Positions 27,066 to 37,700 of a DNA stretch of 64,000 nt are shown here, one piece after another. Each line of letters begins with the position of its first letter. Position 1 is the stretch's first letter. This DNA is from an uncultured Prevotellaceae bacterium (GTDB taxonomy: Bacteria > Bacteroidota > Bacteroidia > Bacteroidales > Bacteroidaceae). A program made the translations under genes and the position numbers. The notes under the pieces are model-generated. The model had not been told where the DNA came from. It was given only the letters and a program-made list of their open reading frames with translations, and did no database searches. The stretch is taken from positions 123,782-187,781 of the forward strand of contig CAMKSE010000007.1 of assembly GCA_946415365.1 (NCBI GenBank), read 5' to 3'.

Positions 27066-29501
27066 TCAATTTGCTATATTTTTGAGATTTATGAGCTTCA
27101 CCAGGTCTGCTGCATTCACTGTTTTATCACCGGTAAGATCATATAATTCAATTTCTTCCTCTGTAAAGCTACCCTTTAAAATGACTGATGCCATCATTTC
27201 GATGTCTGAAGAATCAATTACATTATTACCATTGTAGTCGCCCACAAGTCGGAGAATCGGCTCTATAGACAGTTTTGTGCACGACGGCATAGCATTTATT
27301 GTGAGAGAAGCGCCCGTGTTATAGTCCGTTGTTGTGCTAGAAGCACCATTTGTCTGAACGACACGCCATCCACGGACAATTTTTCCCTCAACGGGTATTG
27401 CAGACAGGCGAATGGGGTGATTACGGAAATACTTGTCGTTAAAGCAGTTTTTAGAGAGCTTATGTCCGTTAAATATCAACGTATCCAGATTCGACATCTC
27501 TGCTTTATTGATAGACAATGGGGTAAGCGAATTGTAGTCAAAGCCATACTTGTTGCACAACTGTCGCATAAACGCATCCGTACGGTTGGCAATCCAATTG
27601 TTTACATAGTTTTTCTCAGTATTTAAGTTGGCAAACTGATAAGACACACTCGACCTCATGATATTCAGTTCGTTATTTATTTTGTTGTACATGGGATCTA
27701 ACACGTTGCGAACAGCGGTTTCATTCAGGAAGTCACCTGCATAGATGGCGTAAAGTTCAAGGAATTGATTCTTGAAGGTCGGATCTTCCATCAAACGACG
27801 GAACAACCTTGTGTGCGTTTCACTGTTAGCCCAATTATAGATATTGCTATAATTTTGATTATAGTACCATTCTACAATGTTAAAATCGTGAGGAATATGT
27901 TGGCTGTCACCATACCCAAAGGAATAATCTACATCTTTGGCTATCCAACGCCACCGACCGCCTTCAGTTCTGGGGCGCCACATAACGATGTTACCGCCAG
28001 GGAAGTCGAGGTTGATGTTATACATATTCATGATAATCATGTTCGTAAACTCCCGGCAGTCCATCCAATTTTCGTATTCAGCCATCGTATGGCCACTTTG
28101 ATTATAGAAAGCCTTAAACTTCTTCAGTTCCACATCGTCACCCTCTTTCAGATTATCCCAGTTCTCAAACAGATCAATATCCTCGAGACCGTTATAGTTT
28201 GTATAAACATTGTCTTCTTCTGCCCGCTCACGAAGGTTCAGCAAGCCATAGTATTGGCCGTTGACATAGACAACAACAGGTTTCCAGGCAGCCCAGTCGA
28301 TATCTGTGTTCATGCCCATCACACGCTGTGCCAATGCGTCACGCAGATAAAGGTATTCAAAATCATTACCAGCATTACGCAGCACCAGCGACTTGAACTT
28401 TTTCAAGCCAGGCTTCTGGTCGGGGAAGAATTCATGTTCGAACTGTTTCTTGCCAAACCGCTTATGGGCATAAATATTCATCGATTTTCTGGGGAATTGC
28501 CGTGAATTACCTCCTGCCACACGCGTTTCGCACAATTGGTTGATAATGCTCTTGCTATCAGCGCTTTCGAAATATTCTATATTAATTGGTCGTCGCCAAT
28601 TATTATGGTATTGGCGTTCATCGCTATTGTTGTTTTCAAAAATACCGAGGCTTGCATCATATAAATTAAACGGAGCAGTGGAAATGGAGACGACAGGCAT
28701 TGTCATTTGCCGATTCATGAAGATATATGAGTGCGTGGTAGACCTTGGCGATAGCCAGCCTGTACAAAACAGCTTCGCCCTAATAACTTTACTATCGCCA
28801 ATAGTAATAGGTGAAGTATACTTCGTACTATTGGCAGTGGGCTCCACACCATTATCAGTGTAACGAATTTCAGTTCCTGACGGACAATTTTTAGGCAACT
28901 CCAATTTAAGTTGAAACGAGTTTCCGCTTGTCATTACTTTACCAAGCACACTAAATTTTGGCTCACCAAGGATGTGATCTGCTCCGCAGAATCCACCACG
29001 ATTTAGATCCTCAGGAGTCGGAGTCAGTTCATAACCCCAAGTGCTGGAACCATTGGAAACGCGTCCATAGGCGATGTTTGGAGCCGGTTGTTTTGGCAGC
29101 GAATCCACCACACTTGCAGCCTGATCTAAGACTCCATTTTTAAAGAGGTACACCACACAGCCCTTGCCAGACTCCAGACGGAAATTAGTGTGAAGGCCTT
29201 TAGCCTCCTTGTCGCAGTAGACAAGTTTATAACTATAGGGGGCCATATCCACTGCGGGTAACTGCCACGCATTTACCGGTCTTCTACTACCGTCGATCTT
29301 TACACCAATTTTATAATTTGCCAGAGAAACAGTTTGCGACCCATTATTGTAGAGTTCCACCCACGAATCTGGGTATTCCTTAACATCGTCCCTAATTAAG
29401 TCAACATTCGACTGCATCAATTCGTTGATGATGATCTGACCCATCACATTTGTAGCGGTTGAGAATACAACCAAAAGCAAAAATAATAAACGATTTCTCA
29501 T
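27066..29501 (-). CDS. Secreted CotH-kinase family protein with lamin-tail domain and dockerin-like C-terminus
   Basis: N-term IIINELMQSN...DSWVELYNNGSQTVSLANYKIG (lamin-tail); YYGLLNLRERAEEDNVY, WRWIAKDVDYSFGYGD (CotH); C-term GDYNGNNVIDSSDIEMMASVI...LTGDKTVNAADLVKLI. Confidence 0.85.
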   Translation of the reverse strand: MRNRLLFLLLVVFSTATNVMGQIIINELMQSNVDLIRDDVKEYPDSWVELYNNGSQTVSLANYKIGVKIDGSRRPVNAWQLPAVDMAPYSYKLVYCDKEAKGLHTNFRLESGKGCVVYLFKNGVLDQAASVVDSLPKQPAPNIAYGRVSNGSSTWGYELTPTPEDLNRGGFCGADHILGEPKFSVLGKVMTSGNSFQLKLELPKNCPSGTEIRYTDNGVEPTANSTKYTSPITIGDSKVIRAKLFCTGWLSPRSTTHSYIFMNRQMTMPVVSISTAPFNLYDASLGIFENNNSDERQYHNNWRRPINIEYFESADSKSIINQLCETRVAGGNSRQFPRKSMNIYAHKRFGKKQFEHEFFPDQKPGLKKFKSLVLRNAGNDFEYLYLRDALAQRVMGMNTDIDWAAWKPVVVYVNGQYYGLLNLRERAEEDNVYTNYNGLEDIDLFENWDNLKEGDDVELKKFKAFYNQSGHTMAEYENWMDCREFTNMIIMNMYNINLDFPGGNIVMWRPRTEGGRWRWIAKDVDYSFGYGDSQHIPHDFNIVEWYYNQNYSNIYNWANSETHTRLFRRLMEDPTFKNQFLELYAIYAGDFLNETAVRNVLDPMYNKINNELNIMRSSVSYQFANLNTEKNYVNNWIANRTDAFMRQLCNKYGFDYNSLTPLSINKAEMSNLDTLIFNGHKLSKNCFNDKYFRNHPIRLSAIPVEGKIVRGWRVVQTNGASSTTTDYNTGASLTINAMPSCTKLSIEPILRLVGDYNGNNVIDSSDIEMMASVILKGSFTEEEIELYDLTGDKTVNAADLVKLINLKNIAN

Positions 29502-29532
29502 TATTAATATATGAATCCTTAATTTTGGGATG

Positions 29533-29540
29533 CAAAGGTA
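29533..29540 (-). promoter_or_regulatory. Putative -7 box (TACCTTTG) for the CotH gene
   Basis: CAAAGGTA on + strand 32 bp upstream of the start. Confidence 0.45.
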
Positions 29541-29587
29541 CATATTAATTCTCTAAATAAATAATCTTTTGAGATTTTAATATAAAA

Positions 29588-30433
29588 TTAACAAATGTGG
29601 TATCGTAAAAGACCTTCCATAGGACTACGAAGGACCGTGCCAAGGGGATAACCAAGGACATCAACAGCTTTGGCGAGCTGCTCACGATAATAATAGGCTA
29701 TGCTACCAACGAACGACAAGGGCAAATCCTTACGGCCATAAGGAGTAATATGCAGGCGGATGAAGTCGGTGAAGTTCTGACATACCAGAGCCTCAACAGC
29801 TGGATCACTGAGGTGGTTGCGAATGAATTCCGAGAGACTCGCAAGGAAGCGGTTGACGAAGGGTTGACGATATACACGGTCGATAATCTGAGGTAGTGAG
29901 AAACCTGTCTCATGTTCAAATTCAGTCTTCAATTCTTCTGACAAAATACCGGTATACAAATCATGGATAAAACGCTTTCCAAGTACAGCCCCACTCCCCT
30001 CATCACCAAGTATATAGCCCAAGGCAGGCGTATTCTTCAAGATACATTCACCATCATAAAGGCAAGAATTAGCACCTGTGCCTAAAATACTGGCAATTCC
30101 ATAATTATGACCACATAAAGCACGGGCTGCACCAAGTAAATCACTGTGGGTTTCTACAGTCTCAACCTTTGGAAGCGACGCTCTGAGAAGATCTGCCATT
30201 GGAGCCTCCTGCTCGGGACGAACACCACTACCATAAAAATAGACACTCAAAGATGCTGTTTCGTCAGACCGACAAGCAGCGACACGATCCCTTACCTCCT
30301 TCAAAACCGACACCATCTGATGACGGTCTTGATGGTATGGATTCAAACCGCTTGTGGTGAATCTGATGTCAATCGTCGGACTGAGAAGAGCCCAGTCCGT
30401 CTTAGTGCTACCGCTGTCTGCAATGAGTATCAT
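29588..30433 (-). CDS. BadF/BadG/BcrA/BcrD ATPase-family protein, probable N-acetylglucosamine kinase
   Basis: MILIADSGSTKTDWALL, ASILGTGANSCLYDG, GYILGDEGSGAVLGK. Confidence 0.85.
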   Translation of the reverse strand: MILIADSGSTKTDWALLSPTIDIRFTTSGLNPYHQDRHQMVSVLKEVRDRVAACRSDETASLSVYFYGSGVRPEQEAPMADLLRASLPKVETVETHSDLLGAARALCGHNYGIASILGTGANSCLYDGECILKNTPALGYILGDEGSGAVLGKRFIHDLYTGILSEELKTEFEHETGFSLPQIIDRVYRQPFVNRFLASLSEFIRNHLSDPAVEALVCQNFTDFIRLHITPYGRKDLPLSFVGSIAYYYREQLAKAVDVLGYPLGTVLRSPMEGLLRYHIC

Positions 30434-30507
30434 TTAACTGCTATTATTTGATTACGACTGCAAAAGTAAAAAAAAAAGGTCAAACAACAAAAAGATATGC
30501 GTGAATA

Positions 30508-30539
30508 TTTGCTGGAATGAAAAAAAAAGCGTACCTTTG
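30508..30539 (+). promoter_or_regulatory. Putative promoter: -33 TTTG (30508-30511) and -7 TACCTTTG (30532-30539)
   Basis: 20 bp spacer between boxes; ATG at 30544. Confidence 0.65.
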
Positions 30540-30543
30540 CAGT

Positions 30544-32898
30544 ATGAAAAATGTCATTTCATTTAAATATCTATTTTGCCTGCTCGTCCTCCTCACGGGG
30601 ATGACACAGGAGGCTGGCGCCGTGCTGAAGGAGAAGGACTTGAACCACACGTTGGAGATTTTGCAGACGGAACTGGAGCAATATAACACAGAGCTGAAGA
30701 GCCGCTCTGAGGTCATGAAGACCCGCAACAAACAGATTATCAACGAACTGGTGAGTGCCATGAAACGGGCAGACCAGAATGCACTGATGCTCTACTCTCA
30801 GCAGCAAGACAACGTGTTCGATCTCACCTATGCCTGTCATGAGGCCACAGAACAGTACCGGCAGTTCCACAGCCGACAGCTGCCCTTCACCACTTTTTTG
30901 GAACGCAGTAACAATGAGATAGCTCGCTACGACAGTCTGATTGGCAGCCTGAGGATGATGCCGGAGAGAGTGCTGAGTGTCAAAGGTACCATCCGCCGCG
31001 ACTCATGTATCGCTCTTGCCACAAGCATCCGCTCGATGCTGGAGGACGGAGCCAGTCAACTGGCACAATACATTAGTTACTACAACCGCACAGAGCGGAG
31101 GTTGAGCAACCTTAACGACTATGCACAAAAACGTTATTCGGAGATTCAGACCAACATTTTCGTGAATGGCGGCAGTAACTATTTCTCGCTCCTGAGCCGC
31201 TTTGGTCGCAACTGGAACAACCTGACAGAGGCGGTCAGGAAGAAATATAGTCTGAATGCCAACGCCAACAGCGACTGGAGCAGTTACTGGATACTCGGCA
31301 CTTTTGTGGCGATAGCTGCCTTCGTTGTGATTGCCATCGTACTCAATCTGCTTTTTTTCCGGTTCTTCATGCCAAAAAGGTTCAACACCGAAGACTTCCG
31401 GAAGAAGCGCACTCCTGTGATACTAGCTACCACTACCGTCACCTTCGCACTGATACAGGGATTGTTTGTAAACAATACCGGACAGAATTTCCTAGTGATG
31501 GCATCGGGACTGTTGGTGGAATATGCCTGGCTTCTGGGTGTGATTCTTATTTCTCTACTGTTGCGAGTAAAAGGCGACCAGATTCGCAGTGCTTTCCGCA
31601 TCTACTCGCCACTGATAGTTATCGGGTTCATCGTGATAGGTTGCCGTATCATACTCATCCCCAACGAGCTGGTGAACCTCATGCTGCCGCCCATGCTGTT
31701 GCTCTGCGCCTTATGGCAGTGGATAGTGATACGCAGGCACAAGCGCAATGTGCCTAGGTCGGACATGTTCTACGCCTACATGTCACAAACGGTGTTCGTA
31801 GCCTCTGTATGCTGCTCATGGGCGGGATACACTCTATTGGCCGTGCAACTGCTCATCTGGTGGATCATGCAGCTCACCTGCATACTGACCATCACCTGCA
31901 TCAGCCTCTACATCAAGAACTACGCTCTGCGCCACGGGTTGTCAAAGAAGCCCATTACGAAGACCTGGGGCTATCATCTGGCAGAACAGGTGGTGATGCC
32001 CGTGCTTAGCGTGAATTCCGTTATGCTTAGTGTCTACTGGGCAGCGAAGGTGTTCAATCTTAGTGATCTTTGCTGGAAGATATTCAACTACAACTTCATC
32101 GAATTGGAGAACCTGAAGGTATCAATCTTCAAGTTGTCAGTAGTCATCTGCCTTTGGTTCTTCTTTAGATATATTGCACGCACAATTATGGCCATTCTGC
32201 GGATGCACTTTGTAATGCGCGACCCGACGACGGCCGCATCGAGGGAGGTGATGGGAAGAAATGTCATACAAGTGTTTGTGTGGGGCATCTGGCTGATGAT
32301 GTCGCTGTCGTTGCTGGACATCAGCGTCACCTGGCTTGTAGCCATTTCTGGAGGTCTGTCGACAGGTATCGGCTTCGCGTCGAAGGATATCATCGAGAAC
32401 ATCTACTACGGCGCATCACTGATGGCAGGCCGCATCAAGGTGGGTGACTGGATAGAGGTGGACGGCACTAGAGGTAAGGTGAGATCCATCAGTTATACAT
32501 CAACGATTGTGGACTCCATCTTCGGTGAGGTGATCACCTACCAGAACTCACAACTCTTCAAGAGTAACTACAAGAACCTGACCAAGAATCACGGCTACGT
32601 GCTGGCGGTGGTGCCTTTCAGCGTGGCCTACGGATCGGACCTGAAACAGGTGATAACGCTCATCGAGGACGGCATCAACGGACTACGCATCGAAGGAACA
32701 GACCGCTCGAAACCTGTAAAGTGTGTAGCAACGGACATGGCGGACTCTGGCATCAACTTCAAACTTTTCATTTGGGCCGAGGCTCCCAGACGGTCATACA
32801 TCATCAGCGACGCGCTAAAATGCATCTACGACACGCTGAACCGTAACGGCATCAGCATACCATTCCCGCAGAGAGACGTGCATATTGTCAAGGAATAA
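30544..32898 (+). CDS. Mechanosensitive ion channel (MscS) family protein with large N-terminal extension
   Basis: C-terminal GLSTGIGFASKDIIENIYYGASLMAGRIKVGDWIEVDGTRGKVRSISYTSTIVDSIFGEVITYQNSQLF. Confidence 0.9.
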   Translation: MKNVISFKYLFCLLVLLTGMTQEAGAVLKEKDLNHTLEILQTELEQYNTELKSRSEVMKTRNKQIINELVSAMKRADQNALMLYSQQQDNVFDLTYACHEATEQYRQFHSRQLPFTTFLERSNNEIARYDSLIGSLRMMPERVLSVKGTIRRDSCIALATSIRSMLEDGASQLAQYISYYNRTERRLSNLNDYAQKRYSEIQTNIFVNGGSNYFSLLSRFGRNWNNLTEAVRKKYSLNANANSDWSSYWILGTFVAIAAFVVIAIVLNLLFFRFFMPKRFNTEDFRKKRTPVILATTTVTFALIQGLFVNNTGQNFLVMASGLLVEYAWLLGVILISLLLRVKGDQIRSAFRIYSPLIVIGFIVIGCRIILIPNELVNLMLPPMLLLCALWQWIVIRRHKRNVPRSDMFYAYMSQTVFVASVCCSWAGYTLLAVQLLIWWIMQLTCILTITCISLYIKNYALRHGLSKKPITKTWGYHLAEQVVMPVLSVNSVMLSVYWAAKVFNLSDLCWKIFNYNFIELENLKVSIFKLSVVICLWFFFRYIARTIMAILRMHFVMRDPTTAASREVMGRNVIQVFVWGIWLMMSLSLLDISVTWLVAISGGLSTGIGFASKDIIENIYYGASLMAGRIKVGDWIEVDGTRGKVRSISYTSTIVDSIFGEVITYQNSQLFKSNYKNLTKNHGYVLAVVPFSVAYGSDLKQVITLIEDGINGLRIEGTDRSKPVKCVATDMADSGINFKLFIWAEAPRRSYIISDALKCIYDTLNRNGISIPFPQRDVHIVKE

Positions 32899-32917
32899 TT
32901 AAAATTTTGTTATTTTC

Positions 32918-32949
32918 TTTGGTAGATTTAGGGAAATTGCGTAATTTTG
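32918..32949 (+). promoter_or_regulatory. Putative kdsA promoter: -33 TTTG (32918-32921) and -7 TAATTTTG (32942-32949)
   Basis: 20 bp spacer between boxes; ATG at 32959. Confidence 0.6.
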
Positions 32950-32958
32950 CAAAGCAAA

Positions 32959-33720
32959 ATGAATAAGGAAACAACCATCATTGCTGGTCCGTGCGTCATC
33001 GAGTCGGCAGAACTGCTTGACACGGTAGCACGTAAATTGGTGGAAATCAACACCAAACACGGTACGGACATTATTTTCAAGGCCTCGTTCGACAAGGCCA
33101 ATCGCACCTCTATACACTCTTTCAGAGGTCCTGGACTGGAGCGCGGACTGCAGATGTTAGGCGATGTGAAGGAGAAATATGGACTGAGGGTGCTTACCGA
33201 CATCCATGAGTCATGGCAGGCAAAGCCAGTGAGTGAGGTGTGTGACGTGCTTCAGATACCTGCATTCCTCTGTCGGCAGACCGATCTACTGGTGGCTGCG
33301 GCAAAGACGGGGAGGACAGTGAACATTAAGAAGGCCCAGTTCCTCTCCGGGCGTGATATGCGATATCCTGTGGAGAAAGCCCGCCAAGCAGGGGCTGGAG
33401 AGGTGTGGTTGACGGAGCGCGGCAATATGATGGGATACAACAATCTTGTGGTCGACTTCCGCAACATCCCCGACATGCTTGAGATAGTGCCCATGGTGAT
33501 CATGGATTGTACACACAGCGTACAGCGTCCCGGCGGCAGCGATGGTAAGACGGGCGGTGACCGTCGCTTCGTTCCCCAGATGGCCCTCGCAGCAAAAGCC
33601 TTCGGTGCGACAGGATACTTCTTCGAGGTGCACCCCAGCCCAGACGAGGGGCTTAGTGACGCAGCCAACATGCTCGAACTCGACAAGTTTGAAGAGCTGG
33701 TCGCAAAGCTGATTGAATAG
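32959..33720 (+). CDS. kdsA: 3-deoxy-8-phosphooctulonate synthase
   Basis: IIAGPCVIESAELLD, FKASFDKANRTSIHSFRGPGLERGL, DCTHSVQRPGG. Confidence 0.95.
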   Translation: MNKETTIIAGPCVIESAELLDTVARKLVEINTKHGTDIIFKASFDKANRTSIHSFRGPGLERGLQMLGDVKEKYGLRVLTDIHESWQAKPVSEVCDVLQIPAFLCRQTDLLVAAAKTGRTVNIKKAQFLSGRDMRYPVEKARQAGAGEVWLTERGNMMGYNNLVVDFRNIPDMLEIVPMVIMDCTHSVQRPGGSDGKTGGDRRFVPQMALAAKAFGATGYFFEVHPSPDEGLSDAANMLELDKFEELVAKLIE

Positions 33721-33734
33721 TTCACGGTTTAGGA

Positions 33735-34700
33735 TTGATAGCATATATAAAAGTGTTAACGAAGGATTTAGCCATACAGTGTTTTAAGGACGAGGCAGAG
33801 GCAGTGCTCGGCCTGATAAGCCAACTCGATGACAATTTCGAGCAGGCAGTCACGTTGATGTATGAGTGCAAGGGCAAGGTGATTGTGACCGGTGTCGGCA
33901 AAAGCGGACACATCGGAGCAAAGATTGCAGCCACGCTCTCTTCGACAGGCACCCCTTCCTTCTTCATCAACCCCCTCGACGTGTTCCATGGTGACCTCGG
34001 CGTGATGACGCCCGACGACGTAGTGCTGGCCATTTCCAACTCAGGACAGACCGACGAACTGCTACGGTTCATCCCCATGGTGCTGCATATGCACATACCT
34101 ATCATAGGCATGAGCGGCAATCCCGGGTCACTCTTGGCAAAATACTCCACCTGCTTCTTGAATGTGGGTGTCGAGAAAGAGGCATGCCCGTTGAACCTTG
34201 CCCCGACCAGTTCCACGATGGCACAGATGGCCATGGGCGATGCGTTGGCTGTGGCCCTGATTGAGAAAAGGAATTTCCAGCCTCATGACTTCGCACAGTT
34301 TCACCCGGGAGGAGAGTTGGGGAAGAGACTGCTCACGACAGCACAGGACGTGATGCGGTCTGACGACATGCCCATTCTGCCGCCGGAGATGCATCTTGGT
34401 GAGGCAATCATCCTCGTGAGCAAGGGCAAGCTCGGACTTGGTATAGCAGAAGTCGACAACAAGATTGTCGGTCTGATTACCGACGGTGACATTCGCCGGG
34501 CTATGGAGAAATGGCAGGCAGAGTTCTTCGACCGGACCGTCAGTGACATCATGACGCGAACCCCAAAGACAGTCAAACCCGACACCAAGATTACGGAAAT
34601 ACAGAGAATTATGAACAAGTATAAAGTACACTCCGTGCTGGTGATCGATGATGATGACCACCTCTTGGGCGTAGTTGACCATTACTCATGTATGATTTAA
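33735..34700 (+). CDS. kdsD: Arabinose-5-phosphate isomerase (KpsF/GutQ family)
   Basis: VTGVGKSGHIGAKIAATLSSTGTPSFFINPLDVFHGDLG, two CBS domains; start uncertain (TTG 33735 or GTG 33753). Confidence 0.9.
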   Translation: MIAYIKVLTKDLAIQCFKDEAEAVLGLISQLDDNFEQAVTLMYECKGKVIVTGVGKSGHIGAKIAATLSSTGTPSFFINPLDVFHGDLGVMTPDDVVLAISNSGQTDELLRFIPMVLHMHIPIIGMSGNPGSLLAKYSTCFLNVGVEKEACPLNLAPTSSTMAQMAMGDALAVALIEKRNFQPHDFAQFHPGGELGKRLLTTAQDVMRSDDMPILPPEMHLGEAIILVSKGKLGLGIAEVDNKIVGLITDGDIRRAMEKWQAEFFDRTVSDIMTRTPKTVKPDTKITEIQRIMNKYKVHSVLVIDDDDHLLGVVDHYSCMI

Positions 34701-34733
34701 CCATAAATATAAGAATTATAGAAACAAGACGAT

Positions 34734-37700
34734 ATGAGGATTCTAAAGAAACTTTTGATTGTGATGTTGCTGCTACTGCCGCTGGCGGTTACAGCTGACT
34801 ACTTGTTCAAGACGCTCGACGCGCGAGAAGGATTAACCTCAAGCCAGGTCAACTGCATCCTCAAGGACTCAAGGGGTTACGTCTGGTTCGGTACCCCGGC
34901 AGGGCTCTACCGCTTCGACGGCTACACATTCCGGAATTTCCAAAGTGACTCGCAGGACGGTTCCTCCCTGAACGACAGTTACATTAACTCCATCCAAGAG
35001 ATGCTCGACGGCAACCTGCTCATCGAGACATCGTCGGGTTACTGTATCTACCACCCGCAGACGGAAACGTTCGAGCGCGATATGAAACAGACTTTTTCCA
35101 GAATGGGCATCGAGACCATACCCAGCATTGTCTACATTGACCGCCACAAGAACCTGTGGGGTTCCATACCCAACAAGGGCGTGGTCTGTTACAACCAGCA
35201 ACAGCAGCTGCTCTATGAATTCGGTTACACCAACGATGCACAAGGCATACCTCAGGGTGTGGTATGTTCTATCAGCGAGTGCAGAGACGGTGCCGTCATC
35301 GTATATGACGACGGAAGACTTGTGTGCTGTGATGTCATGCACCAACAACATACCATATGGGCTACCGAAGGACTGCCTTCTCTGAAAAGCAGACACACGA
35401 AGTCGCTGAAAGTCTATGCCGATCAGATGGATAACATCTGGCTCTACGGACAAGGCACGCTCTACATGTATAATAAGAGCACTAACAGCTGGGACACTTC
35501 CATTGGGGCCTCTTTGGGACTGACGGGCATCGGTGTGGACCGGAACATCAATGGTATGGCTGGAGACCATAGTGGCAACATCTGGATCGGCAGCGACCAA
35601 CTTGGGCTGATGAGGATGAACGTCAACACTCACGAAATAGAAAACGTTCAGCCACGCAATATCAACCAGAACCCACAGTTCATCGCAGAGAGAATCAGCA
35701 TCCAGAGCGTCTATGTGGATGATACCGATCTTCTATGGGTGGGAACAGAGAAGTCCGGCGTAGCATACTCCGGACAATATATCTATCGCTTCGGCTCACG
35801 CCACTATGGCGACGTTACTGCCATCGCACAAGATGCAAGTGGAAACATCTGGTACGGAACCAGCGACAAAGGTGTCATCGGATATGACGGTCCGCTGGCA
35901 AGCCTTAAAGTGTCGTGTATGGCGACAACTCCTGACGGAAGCCTGTGGGTAGGATCCAAACGTAACGGACTCACACGTATCAAGAACGGCACAGCGAAAG
36001 TCTACTCGTTGGCCACCGACAGTTCTACTACCCTCATCGACGACCATATTAATGCTCTCTGTACAGACAAGATAGGAAACCTGTGGATAGCCACCAATGG
36101 GGGTATGCAGGTGTACAATCCGAAGATGAACACCTTCTCGTCCTACACACGTGAGAACGGTAAACTGAGTACAAACAACATCACCAGCCTCTTTTATAAC
36201 AAAAAGGGCAAGACCAACGACCTCTACATCGGTACTGCCGAGGGACTTGTCATCCTGAACCTCTCGACAACGGAGAAGACTGTTCTGACGGGTAATAAGG
36301 CTAACCTGAAATCATTCACCAACAACTATATCACCCAAGTACTTCAGGACTCTCGCGGGCTTATCTGGATAGGCACGCGTGAAGGTCTGAACATTCTGAA
36401 TCTTGAAAACGACTCGCTGAACTACCTGACTGAGAAACAAGGACTGAGCAATAATAACGTCTGTGGTATAGCAGAGGATAAGAACCACAATATCTGGGTA
36501 ACCACCAGCAGCGGAGTGAGCCGTATCGTCATACAGCGTAACCATGAAGAGGGAACCAACAACTACGGTCTTTATAACTATACCACTGCAGACGGTCTCC
36601 AGAGCAATGAGTTCAACCCAGGATCCATCATTACCAAGCAGGACGGCGATGTACTGCTTGGCGGCATCTACGGTGTGAACTGGGTCGTAGAGAAAGAGTC
36701 TGACAAGAATGCCCTGCCGCGAGTGATGCTCACTCAACTCTACATCGGTGAGGAAGAGATCATAACCGGACACATGTACAACGATCGTTTAGTACTGCCT
36801 CAGGCTCTCAACGAGACGAACAATCTGGAGTTGGGATACAACCAGAACACCTTCACCATCAAGTTCGCAGCAGGAAACTACAACCAGAGCGAGCGTCTGC
36901 AATTCATGTATTGGATGGAAGGTAAGGACGAAGACTGGCGCAACGGTAATGCCCTCACCCACGGTGTCACTTTCCGCGATCTTCCCAGCGGAAAATACAC
37001 GCTTCACGTAAAGGCTGTCAGCGCTGAGGGTGCCGTCAGTAACCAGGAACGGACACTCGTCATCAAAATCGCACGCCACTGGCTTCTCTCATGGTGGATG
37101 ATTATGGCGTATGCAATCTTGCTGATAGTGATTATTTACTTCTGGCGAGTTGGACTGAAACAAATCTCCGTCATCAAGGCCAGAAAGAAGGCTGTCATCA
37201 AGGAACTGGCATTACAGCGTGAGGAGATCAAGGCTGCCAGCGAGGATCTCCGACAGCCTATGGCGCGCATGACATCCATTATCGGCAACCTGTCTGAGAA
37301 AGAGAAATCATTGGAGGAACGCGAGCAACTCAACGCGCTTCACTCACAGATGCTGCAGATCATCACTCGTGTTACCGACATGCAGACTCACCTTGAGAAC
37401 CCCGAAGAGAGAGCCAAGAACGCTGTCCACGACCGTCTGGAACTCAACGGCCGGGGAGAGATCAGCCTGTCGGACATCATCGGCGAGACGCTAACGTCGG
37501 ATTCGACCATATCAAGGGCTGCACTCGACGCACCGACGATGAAGTACACCGTCATGATGATCGACGATAACGAGGAATTCCTGAAGTTCGCAACTTCTCG
37601 TTTCAAGTACATCTACAACTTCTTCGCCTTTTCAAGCACAGAGAAAGCTGCTGCAGACCTGGAGGAGATGCAGTGCGACCTCGTGGTCTGCAAACAGGAT

